Assembly (NCBI RefSeq): GCF_016863195.1
Contig: NZ_BOOK01000036.1
Span: forward strand, 62,001 to 126,000
DNA length: 64,000 bases
Reading direction: 5' to 3'
DNA from: Paraplanobispora takensis
Lineage (GTDB): Bacteria > Actinomycetota > Actinomycetes > Streptosporangiales > Streptosporangiaceae
A model generated the notes under the pieces. It was not told the DNA's origin. It made no database searches and was given only the letters and a program-made list of their open reading frames with translations. The position numbers were made by a program, and so were the translations under genes. Shown here one piece after another: positions 43,814 to 51,986 of this stretch. Within the stretch, counting starts at the first letter, position 1. The number at the start of each line of letters is the position of its first letter.

Positions 43814-44518
43814 ATGAAGAAAATGTTGCCGCGGATGACCGCGGAGTCGCTGCCGGAGAGACTCGACAACCTGCCCGTGGACCCCAAGGAATTCCTGCAA
43901 CTGGTGGCCATCGACTTCGTCGGGACCTACCACGTCTATCTGGCCGCCAAAGACGAGCGCATCAAGATGACCCGGCTGTCCATGACGATGCTCGGCGCGC
44001 CCTTCGTCGCCGCGATCGCCCTCGCCAGCGCGAAGGTGATCAACCCCGCCTCCCTCACCTCGTGGGAGGAGGCCCCGCGCTACCTGTTCGCGACGGTCCT
44101 CGGGTTCGGCCTGCTGAGCGTGCTGCCGTTCCTGCGGCTGATCGAGGCGGTGAACGCGCACATGCGCACCGCCCGCGCGCTCAACAACTTCCGGCTGCTC
44201 TACGTGGTCCAGCTCAAGGACCACTTCTCCGCCCTGAGCTGGTCGCCGAACCTGCCGGTGGACCCACGCTATCCGGAGACCTACGCGCCGCTGGCCTGGC
44301 CGGGGATCAACGTGATGATGCTGTCCCTCGTCAACAGCTCCTACATCGCGGTCGGCGTCCTCGGCCTGCTGGGCGCCGAGCCCAACCCGGCGGTGCTCTC
44401 GATGCTCGTCCTCCTGCTCGCCTCGATCCACTACTCCGTCTACTACGTGCGGGCCAACGTCTCGCGCCAGCGCCGGCTTCCCAAGAACCCCTTCCATTTC
44501 CCGAACGTGGAGACTTGA
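43814..44518 (+). CDS. Small multi-spanning membrane protein of the TS-like operon
   Basis: A 234-residue protein with four likely membrane helices: MLGAPFVAAIALASAKVI, YLFATVLGFGLLSVLPFL, INVMMLSLVNSSYIAVGVLG and AVLSMLVLLLASIHYSVYY. The N-terminal roughly 50 residues (ESLPERLDNLPVDPKEFLQL) and the central loop are probably cytoplasmic. No family is recognised. The start ATG 43814 lacks a strong ribosome site (GAGG 13 bases upstream). Its stop overlaps the next start (TGATG), so it is translated together with the TS-like protein. A membrane-effector or anchor role is inferred only from context. Confidence 0.75.
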   Translation: MKKMLPRMTAESLPERLDNLPVDPKEFLQLVAIDFVGTYHVYLAAKDERIKMTRLSMTMLGAPFVAAIALASAKVINPASLTSWEEAPRYLFATVLGFGLLSVLPFLRLIEAVNAHMRTARALNNFRLLYVVQLKDHFSALSWSPNLPVDPRYPETYAPLAWPGINVMMLSLVNSSYIAVGVLGLLGAEPNPAVLSMLVLLLASIHYSVYYVRANVSRQRRLPKNPFHFPNVET

Positions 44519-45237
44519 TGGCAGACCTCCTCCGATTCACGTCCTGTGGGGAGACCTGGATTTGGTTGATGAATCATGTGAGGAACAACGGCCGACCGGC
44601 CGACGACGACCGGGGCCCGATCATCGAGGCCCCCGCGGTGCTGTTCGAGATCGACGAACTGGGCTGGGACGACCCGGTCCTCGCCGTCCACGCCGACAGC
44701 GGCAAGATCCCTCTGTACGCCAGCAAGTTCAGCGAGCCGGCTGTCGTGCCGCCGTTCAAGTACAGCTACGGCGGCCGGCTGCGCCAGCTGCTCGGCGTGG
44801 ACCAGCTGCGCTGGGTCACCGACATGCTGCGCGCCAAGCCGTACAGCAAGAGCGGCTGGATCTCGCTGACCGTGCCCGGCGAGCGGCCCGACGCGGTGCC
44901 GTGCCTGACCGCCCTCGCCTTCCGGCTCCGTGAGGATCGGCTGACGATGACCGCGACATTCCGCTCGCAGAACGCCTTCACCTGCTATCTCAACTACGTG
45001 CCTCTGCGTAGTATCCAGAGCGAGGTCGCGGAGGATCTCAGGGTGGGCTGTGGGTCAATGAGGGTCTTCGTCGACGTCCCGCACATCTACACGGCGGATG
45101 TGCGGACGGTCGAGGAGATCCTCCGGCTGTCGGAGCGCGATGAGCTCGGCGAGGGAGAGTCGCTACCGGGTCCTGCTGGTCGATCTGGACGGGACCGTGG
45201 TCGACTACGCCCGGACCGAGAACGGCGCGCTTCGTGA
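44518..45237 (+). CDS. Thymidylate-synthase-fold protein, divergent
   Basis: A 239-residue protein whose C-terminal two thirds can be laid on thymidylate synthase. YGGRLRQLLGVDQLRWV matches the YGxxWR...DQ segment, VPCLTALAF carries the catalytic-type Cys (C129), DRLTMTATFRSQNAF matches the RSxD region, and DVPHIYTADV matches the HLY nucleotide-binding strand. The paired arginines (SRR) that reach the substrate phosphate in ThyA are SKS here, and the N-terminal part is unlike ThyA. A relative of dUMP/CMP C5-hydroxymethylases is possible. Its end overlaps the HAD gene by 98 bases. The substrate is unknown. Confidence 0.75.
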   Translation: MADLLRFTSCGETWIWLMNHVRNNGRPADDDRGPIIEAPAVLFEIDELGWDDPVLAVHADSGKIPLYASKFSEPAVVPPFKYSYGGRLRQLLGVDQLRWVTDMLRAKPYSKSGWISLTVPGERPDAVPCLTALAFRLREDRLTMTATFRSQNAFTCYLNYVPLRSIQSEVAEDLRVGCGSMRVFVDVPHIYTADVRTVEEILRLSERDELGEGESLPGPAGRSGRDRGRLRPDRERRAS

Positions 45238-45820
45238 GACTCACCGCCGCTTCTTCCGCACCGGCCTGAGAGCGTTCCTGCGCGACTTCCACGCCGCCAA
45301 CGAGCCGCTGTGGGCCGACTACCGCGAGCGCCGGATCGGCCTGGCCGAGCTGCGGCTGGAGCGCTGGGCCCGGATGGGCGCGGGCCCCCGGGTGGCGACG
45401 GCCTTCGAGGAGGCCCTCGGCCGCAACGTGGTGCTCTTCCCCGAGGCGCGCGAGGCGCTGCGGCGGCTGTCGCGCCGCTCCCGGCTGGCGCTGGTGACCG
45501 ACGGCATCGCCCGGGTCCAGCGGGCCAAACTCCGCCGTACGCGCATCGAGAGGTTCTTCGAGCACGTGGTGATCGCCCCCGAGGTGGGCCTGCGCAAGCC
45601 CGACGGGGCGCTGCTCCACCACACCCTGTCGCTGCTGGAGGCCAAGCCCGACGACGCCCTGATGGTCGGCGACTCCCCGGCGGGGGACGGCGGCTGCGCG
45701 CAGGAGGCCGGGGTGCGCTTCTGCTGGGTCAACCGCACCGGCGCCGTCCCCGTCCCCGGCATCCCCGTCCACCGGACCGTCGGGAACCTCACGAACCTCA
45801 CGAACCTCACGGCCCTCTGA
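45140..45820 (+). CDS. HAD-superfamily phosphatase (YjjG/GPH-like)
   Basis: A 226-residue HAD hydrolase from ATG 45140. Motif I VLLVDLDGTVVDY (D15, D17), motif II LALVTDG (T120), motif III LRKPDG (K153) and motif IV LMVGDSPAGDGG (D178) are all present, with a helical cap between residues 25 and 100. The layout resembles YjjG pyrimidine 5'-nucleotidase and phosphoglycolate phosphatase. Next to a TS-fold protein, a nucleotidase acting on the TS-like product is attractive but inferred. The C-terminus ends in a short repeat (NLTNLTNLTAL). Confidence 0.88.
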   Translation: MSSARESRYRVLLVDLDGTVVDYARTENGALRETHRRFFRTGLRAFLRDFHAANEPLWADYRERRIGLAELRLERWARMGAGPRVATAFEEALGRNVVLFPEAREALRRLSRRSRLALVTDGIARVQRAKLRRTRIERFFEHVVIAPEVGLRKPDGALLHHTLSLLEAKPDDALMVGDSPAGDGGCAQEAGVRFCWVNRTGAVPVPGIPVHRTVGNLTNLTNLTAL

Positions 45821-45886
45821 CGCGGCCCGCCCGGCCTGCCGGGGTGACCCCGACCCCGCGGCGGGACCGGGCGGCGACCGGCGGGA

Positions 45887-47536
45887 TCAGGCGGTCGCCT
45901 CGGCCGCGGCCCGGCCCGCCGCGCGGCCGGAGAACAGGCAGCCGCCCAGGAAGGTGCCCTCCAGCGACCGGTAGCCGTGCACGCCTCCCCCGCCGAAGCC
46001 CGCCACCTCCCCGGCGGCGTACAGGCCGGGCACCGGGGCGCCGGAGGCGTCCAGCACCCGGGAGGACAGGTCGGTGTGGAGCCCGCCCAGGGTCTTGCGG
46101 GTCAGGATGTGCAGGCGCACCGCGATCAGCGGCCCGGCCTTCGGGTCGAGCAGCCGATGCGGTACGGCGGTGCGGATCAGCCGGTCGCCCCGATAGGCCC
46201 GCGCGCTGCGCAGCGCCGCGATCTGCAGGTCCTTGGTGAAGGGGTTGGCCATCTCGCGGTCGCGGCCCACGACCTCGCGCGCGACGACGTCGAAGTCCAG
46301 CAGGTCCTCGCCGGTGACCTCGTTCATCTTCGCCACCAGGTCGCGCAGCCTCGAGGCCACCACGAAGTCGGCCCCGTGGCGCTTGAAGGCCTCCACCGGG
46401 CCGGGGGCGCCGGACCGTGCCCGCCGCAGGACCTGGCGGACGTCCTTGCCGGTCAGGTCGGGGTTCTGCTCGGAGCCGGAGAGCGCGAACTCCTTCTCGA
46501 TGATCTTCTGGGTGAGCACGAACCAGGTGTGCTCGTACCCGGTGGACATGATGTGCTTGAGCGTCCCCAGGGTGTCGAAGCCGGGGAACAGCGGAACGGG
46601 CAGGCGGTTGCCCCGCGCGTCCAGCCACAGCGAGGAGGGGCCGGGCAGGATGCGGATGCCGTGGTTGTCCCAGATCGGGTTCCAGTTGGTGATGCCCTCG
46701 GTGTAGTGCCACATGCGGTCGCGGTTGATCACGGCCCCGCCGGCCTTCTCGGTGATCCCCAGCATCCGGCCGTCGACGTGCGCGGGCACCCCCGACAGCA
46801 TGTGCCGGGGCGGCGCTCCGAGGCGGGCGGGCCAGTTCGCCCGGACCAGGTCGTGGTTGCCGCCGATCCCGCCGGAGGTCACGATCACCGCCTGCGCGCG
46901 GAGCTCGAAGTCTCCCGCCGCGACCCGGGAGCTGGGCCGCCCGCGCTCGGCGTCGCTGCGCTCCAGGATCGTGCCGCGCACGCCCTGCACCGCGCCGTCG
47001 GAGACGAGGATGTCGTCGACCTGGTGGCGGAAGCGCAGCGAGACCAGCCCGCGCCCGGCCGCCGCGCGCACCCGCCGGGCGAACGGCTCCACCAGCCCCG
47101 GGCCGGTGCCCCAGGTGATGTGGAAGCGCGGCACGGAGTTGCCGGGCCCGTTGGCGGTGTAGCCGCCGCGCTCGGCCCAGCCCACGACGGGGAAGAACCG
47201 CACGCCCATGCCGTACAGCCAGGCCCGCTTCTCACCGGCGGCGAAGTCGAGGTAGGCCTCGGCCCACCGGCGCGGCCAGGCGTCCTCCGGGCGGTCGAAG
47301 CCGGCGGTCCCCATCCAGTCCTGGTGGGCCAGCTCCGGCGAGTCGCGGATGCCCATCCGCCGCTGTTCGGGCGAGTCCACCAGGAACAGCCCGCCGAAGG
47401 ACCAGAACGCCTGCCCGCCCAGCGACGCCTCGGGCTCCTGGTCCAGCAGGATCACCCGGCGGCCCGCGTCGGCGAGCTCGGCGGTGGCCGCCAGACCGGC
47501 CAGGCCGGCGCCGACCACGATGACGTCCGCGTCCAT
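45887..47536 (-). CDS. FAD-dependent dehydrogenase (ketosteroid-dehydrogenase-like)
   Basis: A 549-residue flavoprotein starting MDADVIVVGAGLAGLAATAE at ATG 47536 (ATG 47545 adds three residues). The Rossmann dinucleotide motif is followed by EPEASLGGQAFWSFGGLFLV and the C-terminal FAD-binding GLYAAGEVAGFGGGGVHGYR and LEGTFLGGCLFSGRAAG. This is the fumarate-reductase/3-ketosteroid-dehydrogenase superfamily, in a subgroup annotated simply as FAD-binding dehydrogenase. The substrate is unknown; no steroid genes are nearby. It is divergent from the hydroxyacid dehydrogenase. Confidence 0.88.
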   Translation of the reverse strand: MDADVIVVGAGLAGLAATAELADAGRRVILLDQEPEASLGGQAFWSFGGLFLVDSPEQRRMGIRDSPELAHQDWMGTAGFDRPEDAWPRRWAEAYLDFAAGEKRAWLYGMGVRFFPVVGWAERGGYTANGPGNSVPRFHITWGTGPGLVEPFARRVRAAAGRGLVSLRFRHQVDDILVSDGAVQGVRGTILERSDAERGRPSSRVAAGDFELRAQAVIVTSGGIGGNHDLVRANWPARLGAPPRHMLSGVPAHVDGRMLGITEKAGGAVINRDRMWHYTEGITNWNPIWDNHGIRILPGPSSLWLDARGNRLPVPLFPGFDTLGTLKHIMSTGYEHTWFVLTQKIIEKEFALSGSEQNPDLTGKDVRQVLRRARSGAPGPVEAFKRHGADFVVASRLRDLVAKMNEVTGEDLLDFDVVAREVVGRDREMANPFTKDLQIAALRSARAYRGDRLIRTAVPHRLLDPKAGPLIAVRLHILTRKTLGGLHTDLSSRVLDASGAPVPGLYAAGEVAGFGGGGVHGYRSLEGTFLGGCLFSGRAAGRAAAEATA

Positions 47537-47545
47537 GTTCCCCAT

Positions 47546-47883
47546 CCTCACCCGTGATCCGTACCCGTGCCGGATGCGGCACCCGCCGCACCTGCCGCCA
47601 GGGTGGTCACCGCCGCCCGCCGCGGTCAATCGGACTCGTCGCGACTGTGCAGCGTCCTTGTCATCCGGTGAGCAATCCCGAGGGGGATCGTGGACGCCGG
47701 GCGGGCCTCGCTGCGATGATCCCGGCGAGGCTCCGGCCCGCGGAGGACCACCGGGCCCCGTGAAAGACCGCGAGGCTCCGGCCGGTGAAGGACCGGCGGG
47801 CCCCGCGGAGGACCGCGATGCGTCACGGCCGTCGCCGCCGGATCGCCCCGCCCCGCATCCGCCGCCGACCGTCAGGGAGCCCG
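47546..47883. other. Divergent intergenic region with degenerate GC repeats
   Basis: About 340 bases. Between about 47700 and 47820, segments like gaggctccggcc...gaccaccgggccccg and gaggctccggcc...gaccggcgggccccg recur with a period near 55-60 bases, preceding the start of the hydroxyacid dehydrogenase. No convincing gene is present. Confidence 0.55.
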
Positions 47884-48855
47884 ATGTCCCGCAAGAACGT
47901 CCTCGCCGTGATCGCCCCCCACGTCGGCGGCCGGCGGACCGGAGCCGCGCTCGGTGCCGTCTTCCCCGAGTCCGCCCGGGTCACCGTGGTGGAGTCCGCC
48001 GACGAGGACCCCCGCGCGCTGCGCGAGGCCCACGTCATCCTCACCGCCATCGCCCCCGTCACCGCCGCGCACGTCGAGGCCGCGCAGGACCTGGAGCTGA
48101 TCCAGTGCACCAGCCACGGCTACGAGCACGTCGACGTGGCGGCGGCCCGGCGGCGGGGCGTGCCGGTGTGCACCATCGGCTCCAGCGACGCCGAACGGCA
48201 CAGCGTCGCCGAGCAGGCCTTCGCGCTCATGCTCGCCCTGGCCAAGCAGATCGTCCCGGCCCACAACGCCCTGGCCGGAGGCGAGTGGGCGCTGCCCCGC
48301 CTGCGCGGCTCGCTCACGGAGCTGTCGGGCAAGACCCTGGGCGTCGTCGGCCTCGGGATGATCGGCCGGGAGGTCGCGCGCCGGGCGGCGGCCTTCGGCA
48401 TGACCGTGGTGTACTCCTCCCGCACCCCCGCCGACCCGGCGGTCGAGGAGAGCCTGGGGGCGCGCCGCCTGCCGCTGGAGGAGCTGCTGGGCGTCTCCGA
48501 CTACGTGAGCCTGCACGCCCCGCTGAACGACTCCACCCGGCACCTGCTCGACGCCGGCCGCCTCGCCCTGCTCAAGCCGACCGCCTTCGTCGTCAACACC
48601 GCCCGCGGCGCGCTGATCGACCAGGAGGCCCTGGCCGACGCCCTGCACGAGGGCCGCATCGCCGGGGCCGGGCTCGACGTGTACGACCCGGAGCCGCCGG
48701 GCGCCGATCTCCGGCTGCTGCGCGCCCCCAACGTCGTGCTCACCCCGCACGCCGGAGGGGTGACGCGGGAGGCCGTGGTCCGCATCGCCCTCGCGGCGGT
48801 GCAGAACGTGACCGACCACCTCGACGGCAAGCCCCCGCGCGACATCGTCAACTGA
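47884..48855 (+). CDS. D-2-hydroxyacid dehydrogenase
   Basis: A 323-residue NAD(P)-dependent dehydrogenase from ATG 47884 behind AGGGAG. The Rossmann loop GVVGLGMIGREVARRA, catalytic Arg in NTARGALIDQEAL, Glu in DVYDPEPPG and His in LTPHAGGVTREA form the family triad. The substrate could be glyoxylate, hydroxypyruvate, phosphoglycerate or another 2-keto acid; there is no ACT domain, so it is not a typical SerA. No partner enzymes are adjacent. Confidence 0.9.
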   Translation: MSRKNVLAVIAPHVGGRRTGAALGAVFPESARVTVVESADEDPRALREAHVILTAIAPVTAAHVEAAQDLELIQCTSHGYEHVDVAAARRRGVPVCTIGSSDAERHSVAEQAFALMLALAKQIVPAHNALAGGEWALPRLRGSLTELSGKTLGVVGLGMIGREVARRAAAFGMTVVYSSRTPADPAVEESLGARRLPLEELLGVSDYVSLHAPLNDSTRHLLDAGRLALLKPTAFVVNTARGALIDQEALADALHEGRIAGAGLDVYDPEPPGADLRLLRAPNVVLTPHAGGVTREAVVRIALAAVQNVTDHLDGKPPRDIVN

Positions 48856-48960
48856 AGGCCCGTCCGGTCGGCGGGAGGCCGGCCCGGCCTGCTGGCTGCC
48901 CGCGACGACCCGTTCGACCGGCCGGGCGCGGCGGCCGGTCCGGGGGGACGCGCGCACTGC

Positions 48961-50250
48961 TCAGCGCCGGGCCGTACGGATCTCGGCCAGGTGGCGGGCG
49001 ACGTCCAGGACCAGGCGCTGCCAGGGGCGGCGCGGGTCGCGCCCGGTGAGCTCGCGGGCCCGGCGCAGGCGATAGCGCAGCGTCTGGGGGTGCAGGTGGA
49101 GCAGATCGGCCGCGGCGGTGGCCGATCCGGTCGTCAGGAAGGCGCCGAGCCCCTCCAGCAGGTGGGCGTGTCGGGGGTCGGCGAGCGGCCCGAGGACCGA
49201 GCCGACCACCGCCGCCGGATCGGCGCCGGGACGGGCGTCGAGCAGCGCGAGGACGTGGGCGTCGCCGTCTCCCAGCAGGCCGGTGTCGTCGTAGGCGTAC
49301 TCGGGCGCGGTGTCGAGGGCGTCGCCGGCCAGCCGGTAGGCCGCGGGGACCTCCGCCAGGGGCAGTCCCTCGATCAGGCACCCGCGCCAGCCCCGCCCGG
49401 CGACCGCGTTCCCCAGCGCGGCCCGCGCCCCGGGCGGCAGCAGCAGGGCCGCGCGGCGCCCCCGGGTGGTGACCAGCCCGGCGGGCTCCGCCGTACCCGG
49501 AACGCCGGCCCCGGGGACGGCGGGACCGGGGACGGCGGATTCCCCGCCACGGGGCTCTCCGCCGCCGGGCCCCGGATCGCCGGATCCCCCGGAGCCGGAC
49601 CGGACGGCGTCGAGCAGGGAGGACGCGTCGGCCGGGGTGGCGGACAGGGCCGGATCGAGGGGTTCGGCGAGCAGCAGGCCGGGGGTGCGCGGCAGGGCGA
49701 GGCCGAGGTTGCGGCAGCGGTCGGCGAGCGCGCCGGGAGAGGTCTGCCGCCCGGCGAGCAGGTCGTCGAACAGGTCGCGTACGGCGCGCTCGCGGTCGCC
49801 CGCCAGCCGTTCCCCGGCGGCGACGTACCCGGAGAACAGGGCCTCGGAGAGCTCGTCCAGGCCGGTGAGCCACTGGCGGGTCAGGGCGAGCACGTCCTCG
49901 ACGTCGAGGCGGCCCCGTCCCTGGCGCATCACCAGGTCGTTGGCCTCGCCCGCCGCGACCCGGTAGGCGCGCAGCACGGCCGGCAGCGGCCTGCCGTCAC
50001 CCGCCCGGGCGGCGCCGATCCCCCGGAAGCGCGCGAGGTCCTGCTCGCTCAGGGCCGCGTCGCCTGCCCACGCGTCCACGGCGCGGGTCAGCGCCCAGGC
50101 CGCGATCGCCCGTACCTCGGCGAGCTGGCCGGGGTCCAGCGCCCGGTAGGCGGGGATGGCCTCCACGACGGCGTCCACCAGGGCCTGGCCGGCCTCGGGC
50201 AGTGCGGCGGCCAGCTCGTCCCGTACGGCGATCCGCTCCGCCTTCCCCAT
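48961..50250 (-). CDS. PucR/CdaR-family transcriptional regulator
   Basis: A 429-residue regulator. The C-terminal helix-turn-helix (TAAADLLHLHPQTLRYRLRR, ARELTGRDPRRPW) is diagnostic of PucR/CdaR proteins, with the preceding GGDEF-like fold (EYAYDDTGLLGDGDAHVLAL). The N-terminal helical region (1-170) resembles the RsbT/Bld-type sensor of related actinobacterial proteins. A Gly/Pro/Ser-rich insert (about 230-265) is probably a flexible linker expanded by repeats. The target genes are unknown. Confidence 0.87.
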   Translation of the reverse strand: MGKAERIAVRDELAAALPEAGQALVDAVVEAIPAYRALDPGQLAEVRAIAAWALTRAVDAWAGDAALSEQDLARFRGIGAARAGDGRPLPAVLRAYRVAAGEANDLVMRQGRGRLDVEDVLALTRQWLTGLDELSEALFSGYVAAGERLAGDRERAVRDLFDDLLAGRQTSPGALADRCRNLGLALPRTPGLLLAEPLDPALSATPADASSLLDAVRSGSGGSGDPGPGGGEPRGGESAVPGPAVPGAGVPGTAEPAGLVTTRGRRAALLLPPGARAALGNAVAGRGWRGCLIEGLPLAEVPAAYRLAGDALDTAPEYAYDDTGLLGDGDAHVLALLDARPGADPAAVVGSVLGPLADPRHAHLLEGLGAFLTTGSATAAADLLHLHPQTLRYRLRRARELTGRDPRRPWQRLVLDVARHLAEIRTARR

Positions 50251-50334
50251 CGCCGCCCTCCCGGCCCGCTCCCGCGCCGCCCTTTGTCATCGCCTGACAA
50301 TCTAGCCGCGGAGCCGGACCGCCCGGGTCCCGCG

Positions 50335-50415
50335 CACGGACCCACGCGGGGACCCGCATAGGGCCTCACGCGGGGACCCGTTCAGAGACCCGTGCAGGGA
50401 CCCGTTCAGAGACCC
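50335..50415. repeat. Degenerate minisatellite between PucR-type and ankyrin genes
   Basis: Units of the form gacccgttcagagacccgtg and gacccacgcggggacccgc alternate through the region and run into the 3' end of the ankyrin gene (stop at 50406-50408). Confidence 0.75.
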
Positions 50416-51827
50416 GCGAGATAGGCCGCCACCTCGGTGTGGCCCGCGTGCTCGGCCCACTCCCGCGGGGTGGCGTCGTGATCGCGGTCCCGGGCGGACG
50501 GGTCGGCGCCCAGCTCCACCAGGGCCTTGACCGTCTCCAGCTCCCCGGCCCAGGCGGCCTCGTGCAGCGGGGTGCCCACGCGCGCCGCGTCCACGGCGAA
50601 GCCCAGGGAGGCCATCAGCCGTACCGCCGTGACCCGGCCGTCCGCGGCGGCCCGGTTCACCAGGTACGGCGCGCGCCCGATCGCCCGCGCCACCAGGTCG
50701 GGCCCGGCCTCGCGGCGCTCTCCGCGCATGCAGGCGGCCAGGAACAGGTCCACCTCGTCCAGGGAACCGGCCGCCCCCGCCGCGGCGAGCATCCCCGCGA
50801 CCTCGGGGTGGCCCCGCAGCACGGCGAGCTCGTAGGCCGTGCGGCCCTCGAAGGCCGGATGCCCGGTGCCGCGCCCGTTCACGTCGGCGCCGTACTCGAT
50901 CAGCAGCCGGAGCCGGCGGGGCCGGTTCGTCATCGCGGCGGTCAGCACCTCGTCCTGGAGCATCTGGGCGGGCGTGGCGTGGGCCGGTCCGAGACGCTCG
51001 TGCCACGGCCCGCCGTCCCCGGTGCCCAGGCCGTGGGCGAGCAGCAGCTCCAGGTGCTCGGTGTCGTCGGTCCCGGACCCGCCGAGCCCCCGGTTGTAGA
51101 GGGTCTGGCTGTCGTTGGGGTCCGCGCCGCGCTCCAGCAGGAGCCGGGCGAGCCCGGCGGCGTGCGGGTGGGCGGGCTCGTTCCGCTCGCCGTGGCCGAA
51201 GACACCGGTCAGCGCGGTGAACGGCGAGGTCAGCCCGTCCCACAGGTATCCCGCGTCGGGATCGGCGCCGTGGTCGAGCAGGAGCCGGGCGGTCGCCACG
51301 GGATCGCCGCCCCCGACCCGGGCGTAGGCGAGATAGAGCAGCGGCTCCCACCGGTACGGGCCTCCCTGCCGGGTGGCCCGGGACGGGTCGGCGGCCAGCA
51401 GCCGGGCCATCGCCCCGGCGCTGCCGGTGGCGGCCATCGTGTGGACGTTCGCGACGGCGAGTCCCGGCCGGGCGGCGAGCATCTCCCGGGCCGGACCTGC
51501 GCGGAACGGACTGCCGTAGTTCAGGCAGGCCAGGCGGAGGAACTCCTCGGCCGGGTCGGCGGACTCGGGGACGCGGTGGGGCGAGCGGGAGTGCTCGGCG
51601 ATCGTGCCGAGGTGCGCGCGCAGCCGGGGCCAGCTCGCGAAGCCGTACATCCTGGCGGTCACCAGCTGGGCGCCGGCCAGGGTGAGGCCGCCGGGCCCGC
51701 GCGGGTGGAACTCCCGGACCAGCTCCAGCGCGGCGGGGTCGGCGGCGCGGACCTCGCGCAGCAGCCGCTTGGCCTGTTTGCGCAGGTGGTCGAGGCGGGG
51801 ATTGTCGGGAAGGCGGAGGAACGGCAC
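50406..51827 (-). CDS. Ankyrin-repeat protein
   Basis: A 473-residue cytoplasmic protein from GTG 51827 (GGGAGG upstream). The N-terminus (FLRLPDNPRLDHLRKQAKRL) is typical of an actinobacterial family that carries ankyrin repeats. Several repeats are visible: ATARLLLDHGADPDAG, LARLLLERGADPNDS, RLRLLIEYGADVNGRG and the last TPLHEAAWAGELETVKALVE with LGADPSARDRDHDATPREWA. They mediate protein contacts; the partner is unknown. No toxin or enzymatic domain is attached. Confidence 0.88.
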   Translation of the reverse strand: MPFLRLPDNPRLDHLRKQAKRLLREVRAADPAALELVREFHPRGPGGLTLAGAQLVTARMYGFASWPRLRAHLGTIAEHSRSPHRVPESADPAEEFLRLACLNYGSPFRAGPAREMLAARPGLAVANVHTMAATGSAGAMARLLAADPSRATRQGGPYRWEPLLYLAYARVGGGDPVATARLLLDHGADPDAGYLWDGLTSPFTALTGVFGHGERNEPAHPHAAGLARLLLERGADPNDSQTLYNRGLGGSGTDDTEHLELLLAHGLGTGDGGPWHERLGPAHATPAQMLQDEVLTAAMTNRPRRLRLLIEYGADVNGRGTGHPAFEGRTAYELAVLRGHPEVAGMLAAAGAAGSLDEVDLFLAACMRGERREAGPDLVARAIGRAPYLVNRAAADGRVTAVRLMASLGFAVDAARVGTPLHEAAWAGELETVKALVELGADPSARDRDHDATPREWAEHAGHTEVAAYLAGL

Positions 51828-51888
51828 GGTGGCCTCCCTTTCGTCACGCCCGATGTCCGCGCGGCCGGGCAGAAAAGGAGGTGGGCCG

Positions 51889-51966
51889 ATGTCATGGGGT
51901 GGAGCTCAGGTGGGCTTCGCCCTTCCCGCGGACCGGGTGCGCCCTGCCGCGCGGGTCCCAGGATAG
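51889..51966 (+). CDS. Possible 25-codon upstream frame before pyrF
   Basis: ATG 51889 is preceded by AAAAGGAGGTGGGCCG, the best ribosome site in the region, and the frame (MSWGGAQVGFALPADRVRPA...) ends at TAG 51964-51966, 20 bases before the pyrF start. Its stop lies within a hairpin that covers part of the pyrF ribosome site. It could be a leader peptide coupling pyrF translation to nucleotide supply, but the peptide is not one I recognise. Confidence 0.4.
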   Translation: MSWGGAQVGFALPADRVRPAARVPG

Positions 51967-51981
51967 CCCTGGCATCCTGGG
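51957..51981 (+). promoter_or_regulatory. Hairpin over the pyrF ribosome-binding site
   Basis: cccaggat and atcctggg form a perfect 8-bp stem with a 9-base loop. The right arm takes in part of the GGGG that serves as the pyrF ribosome site, five bases before ATG 51987. Sequestration is inferred. Confidence 0.5.
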
Positions 51982-51986
51982 GTGTC

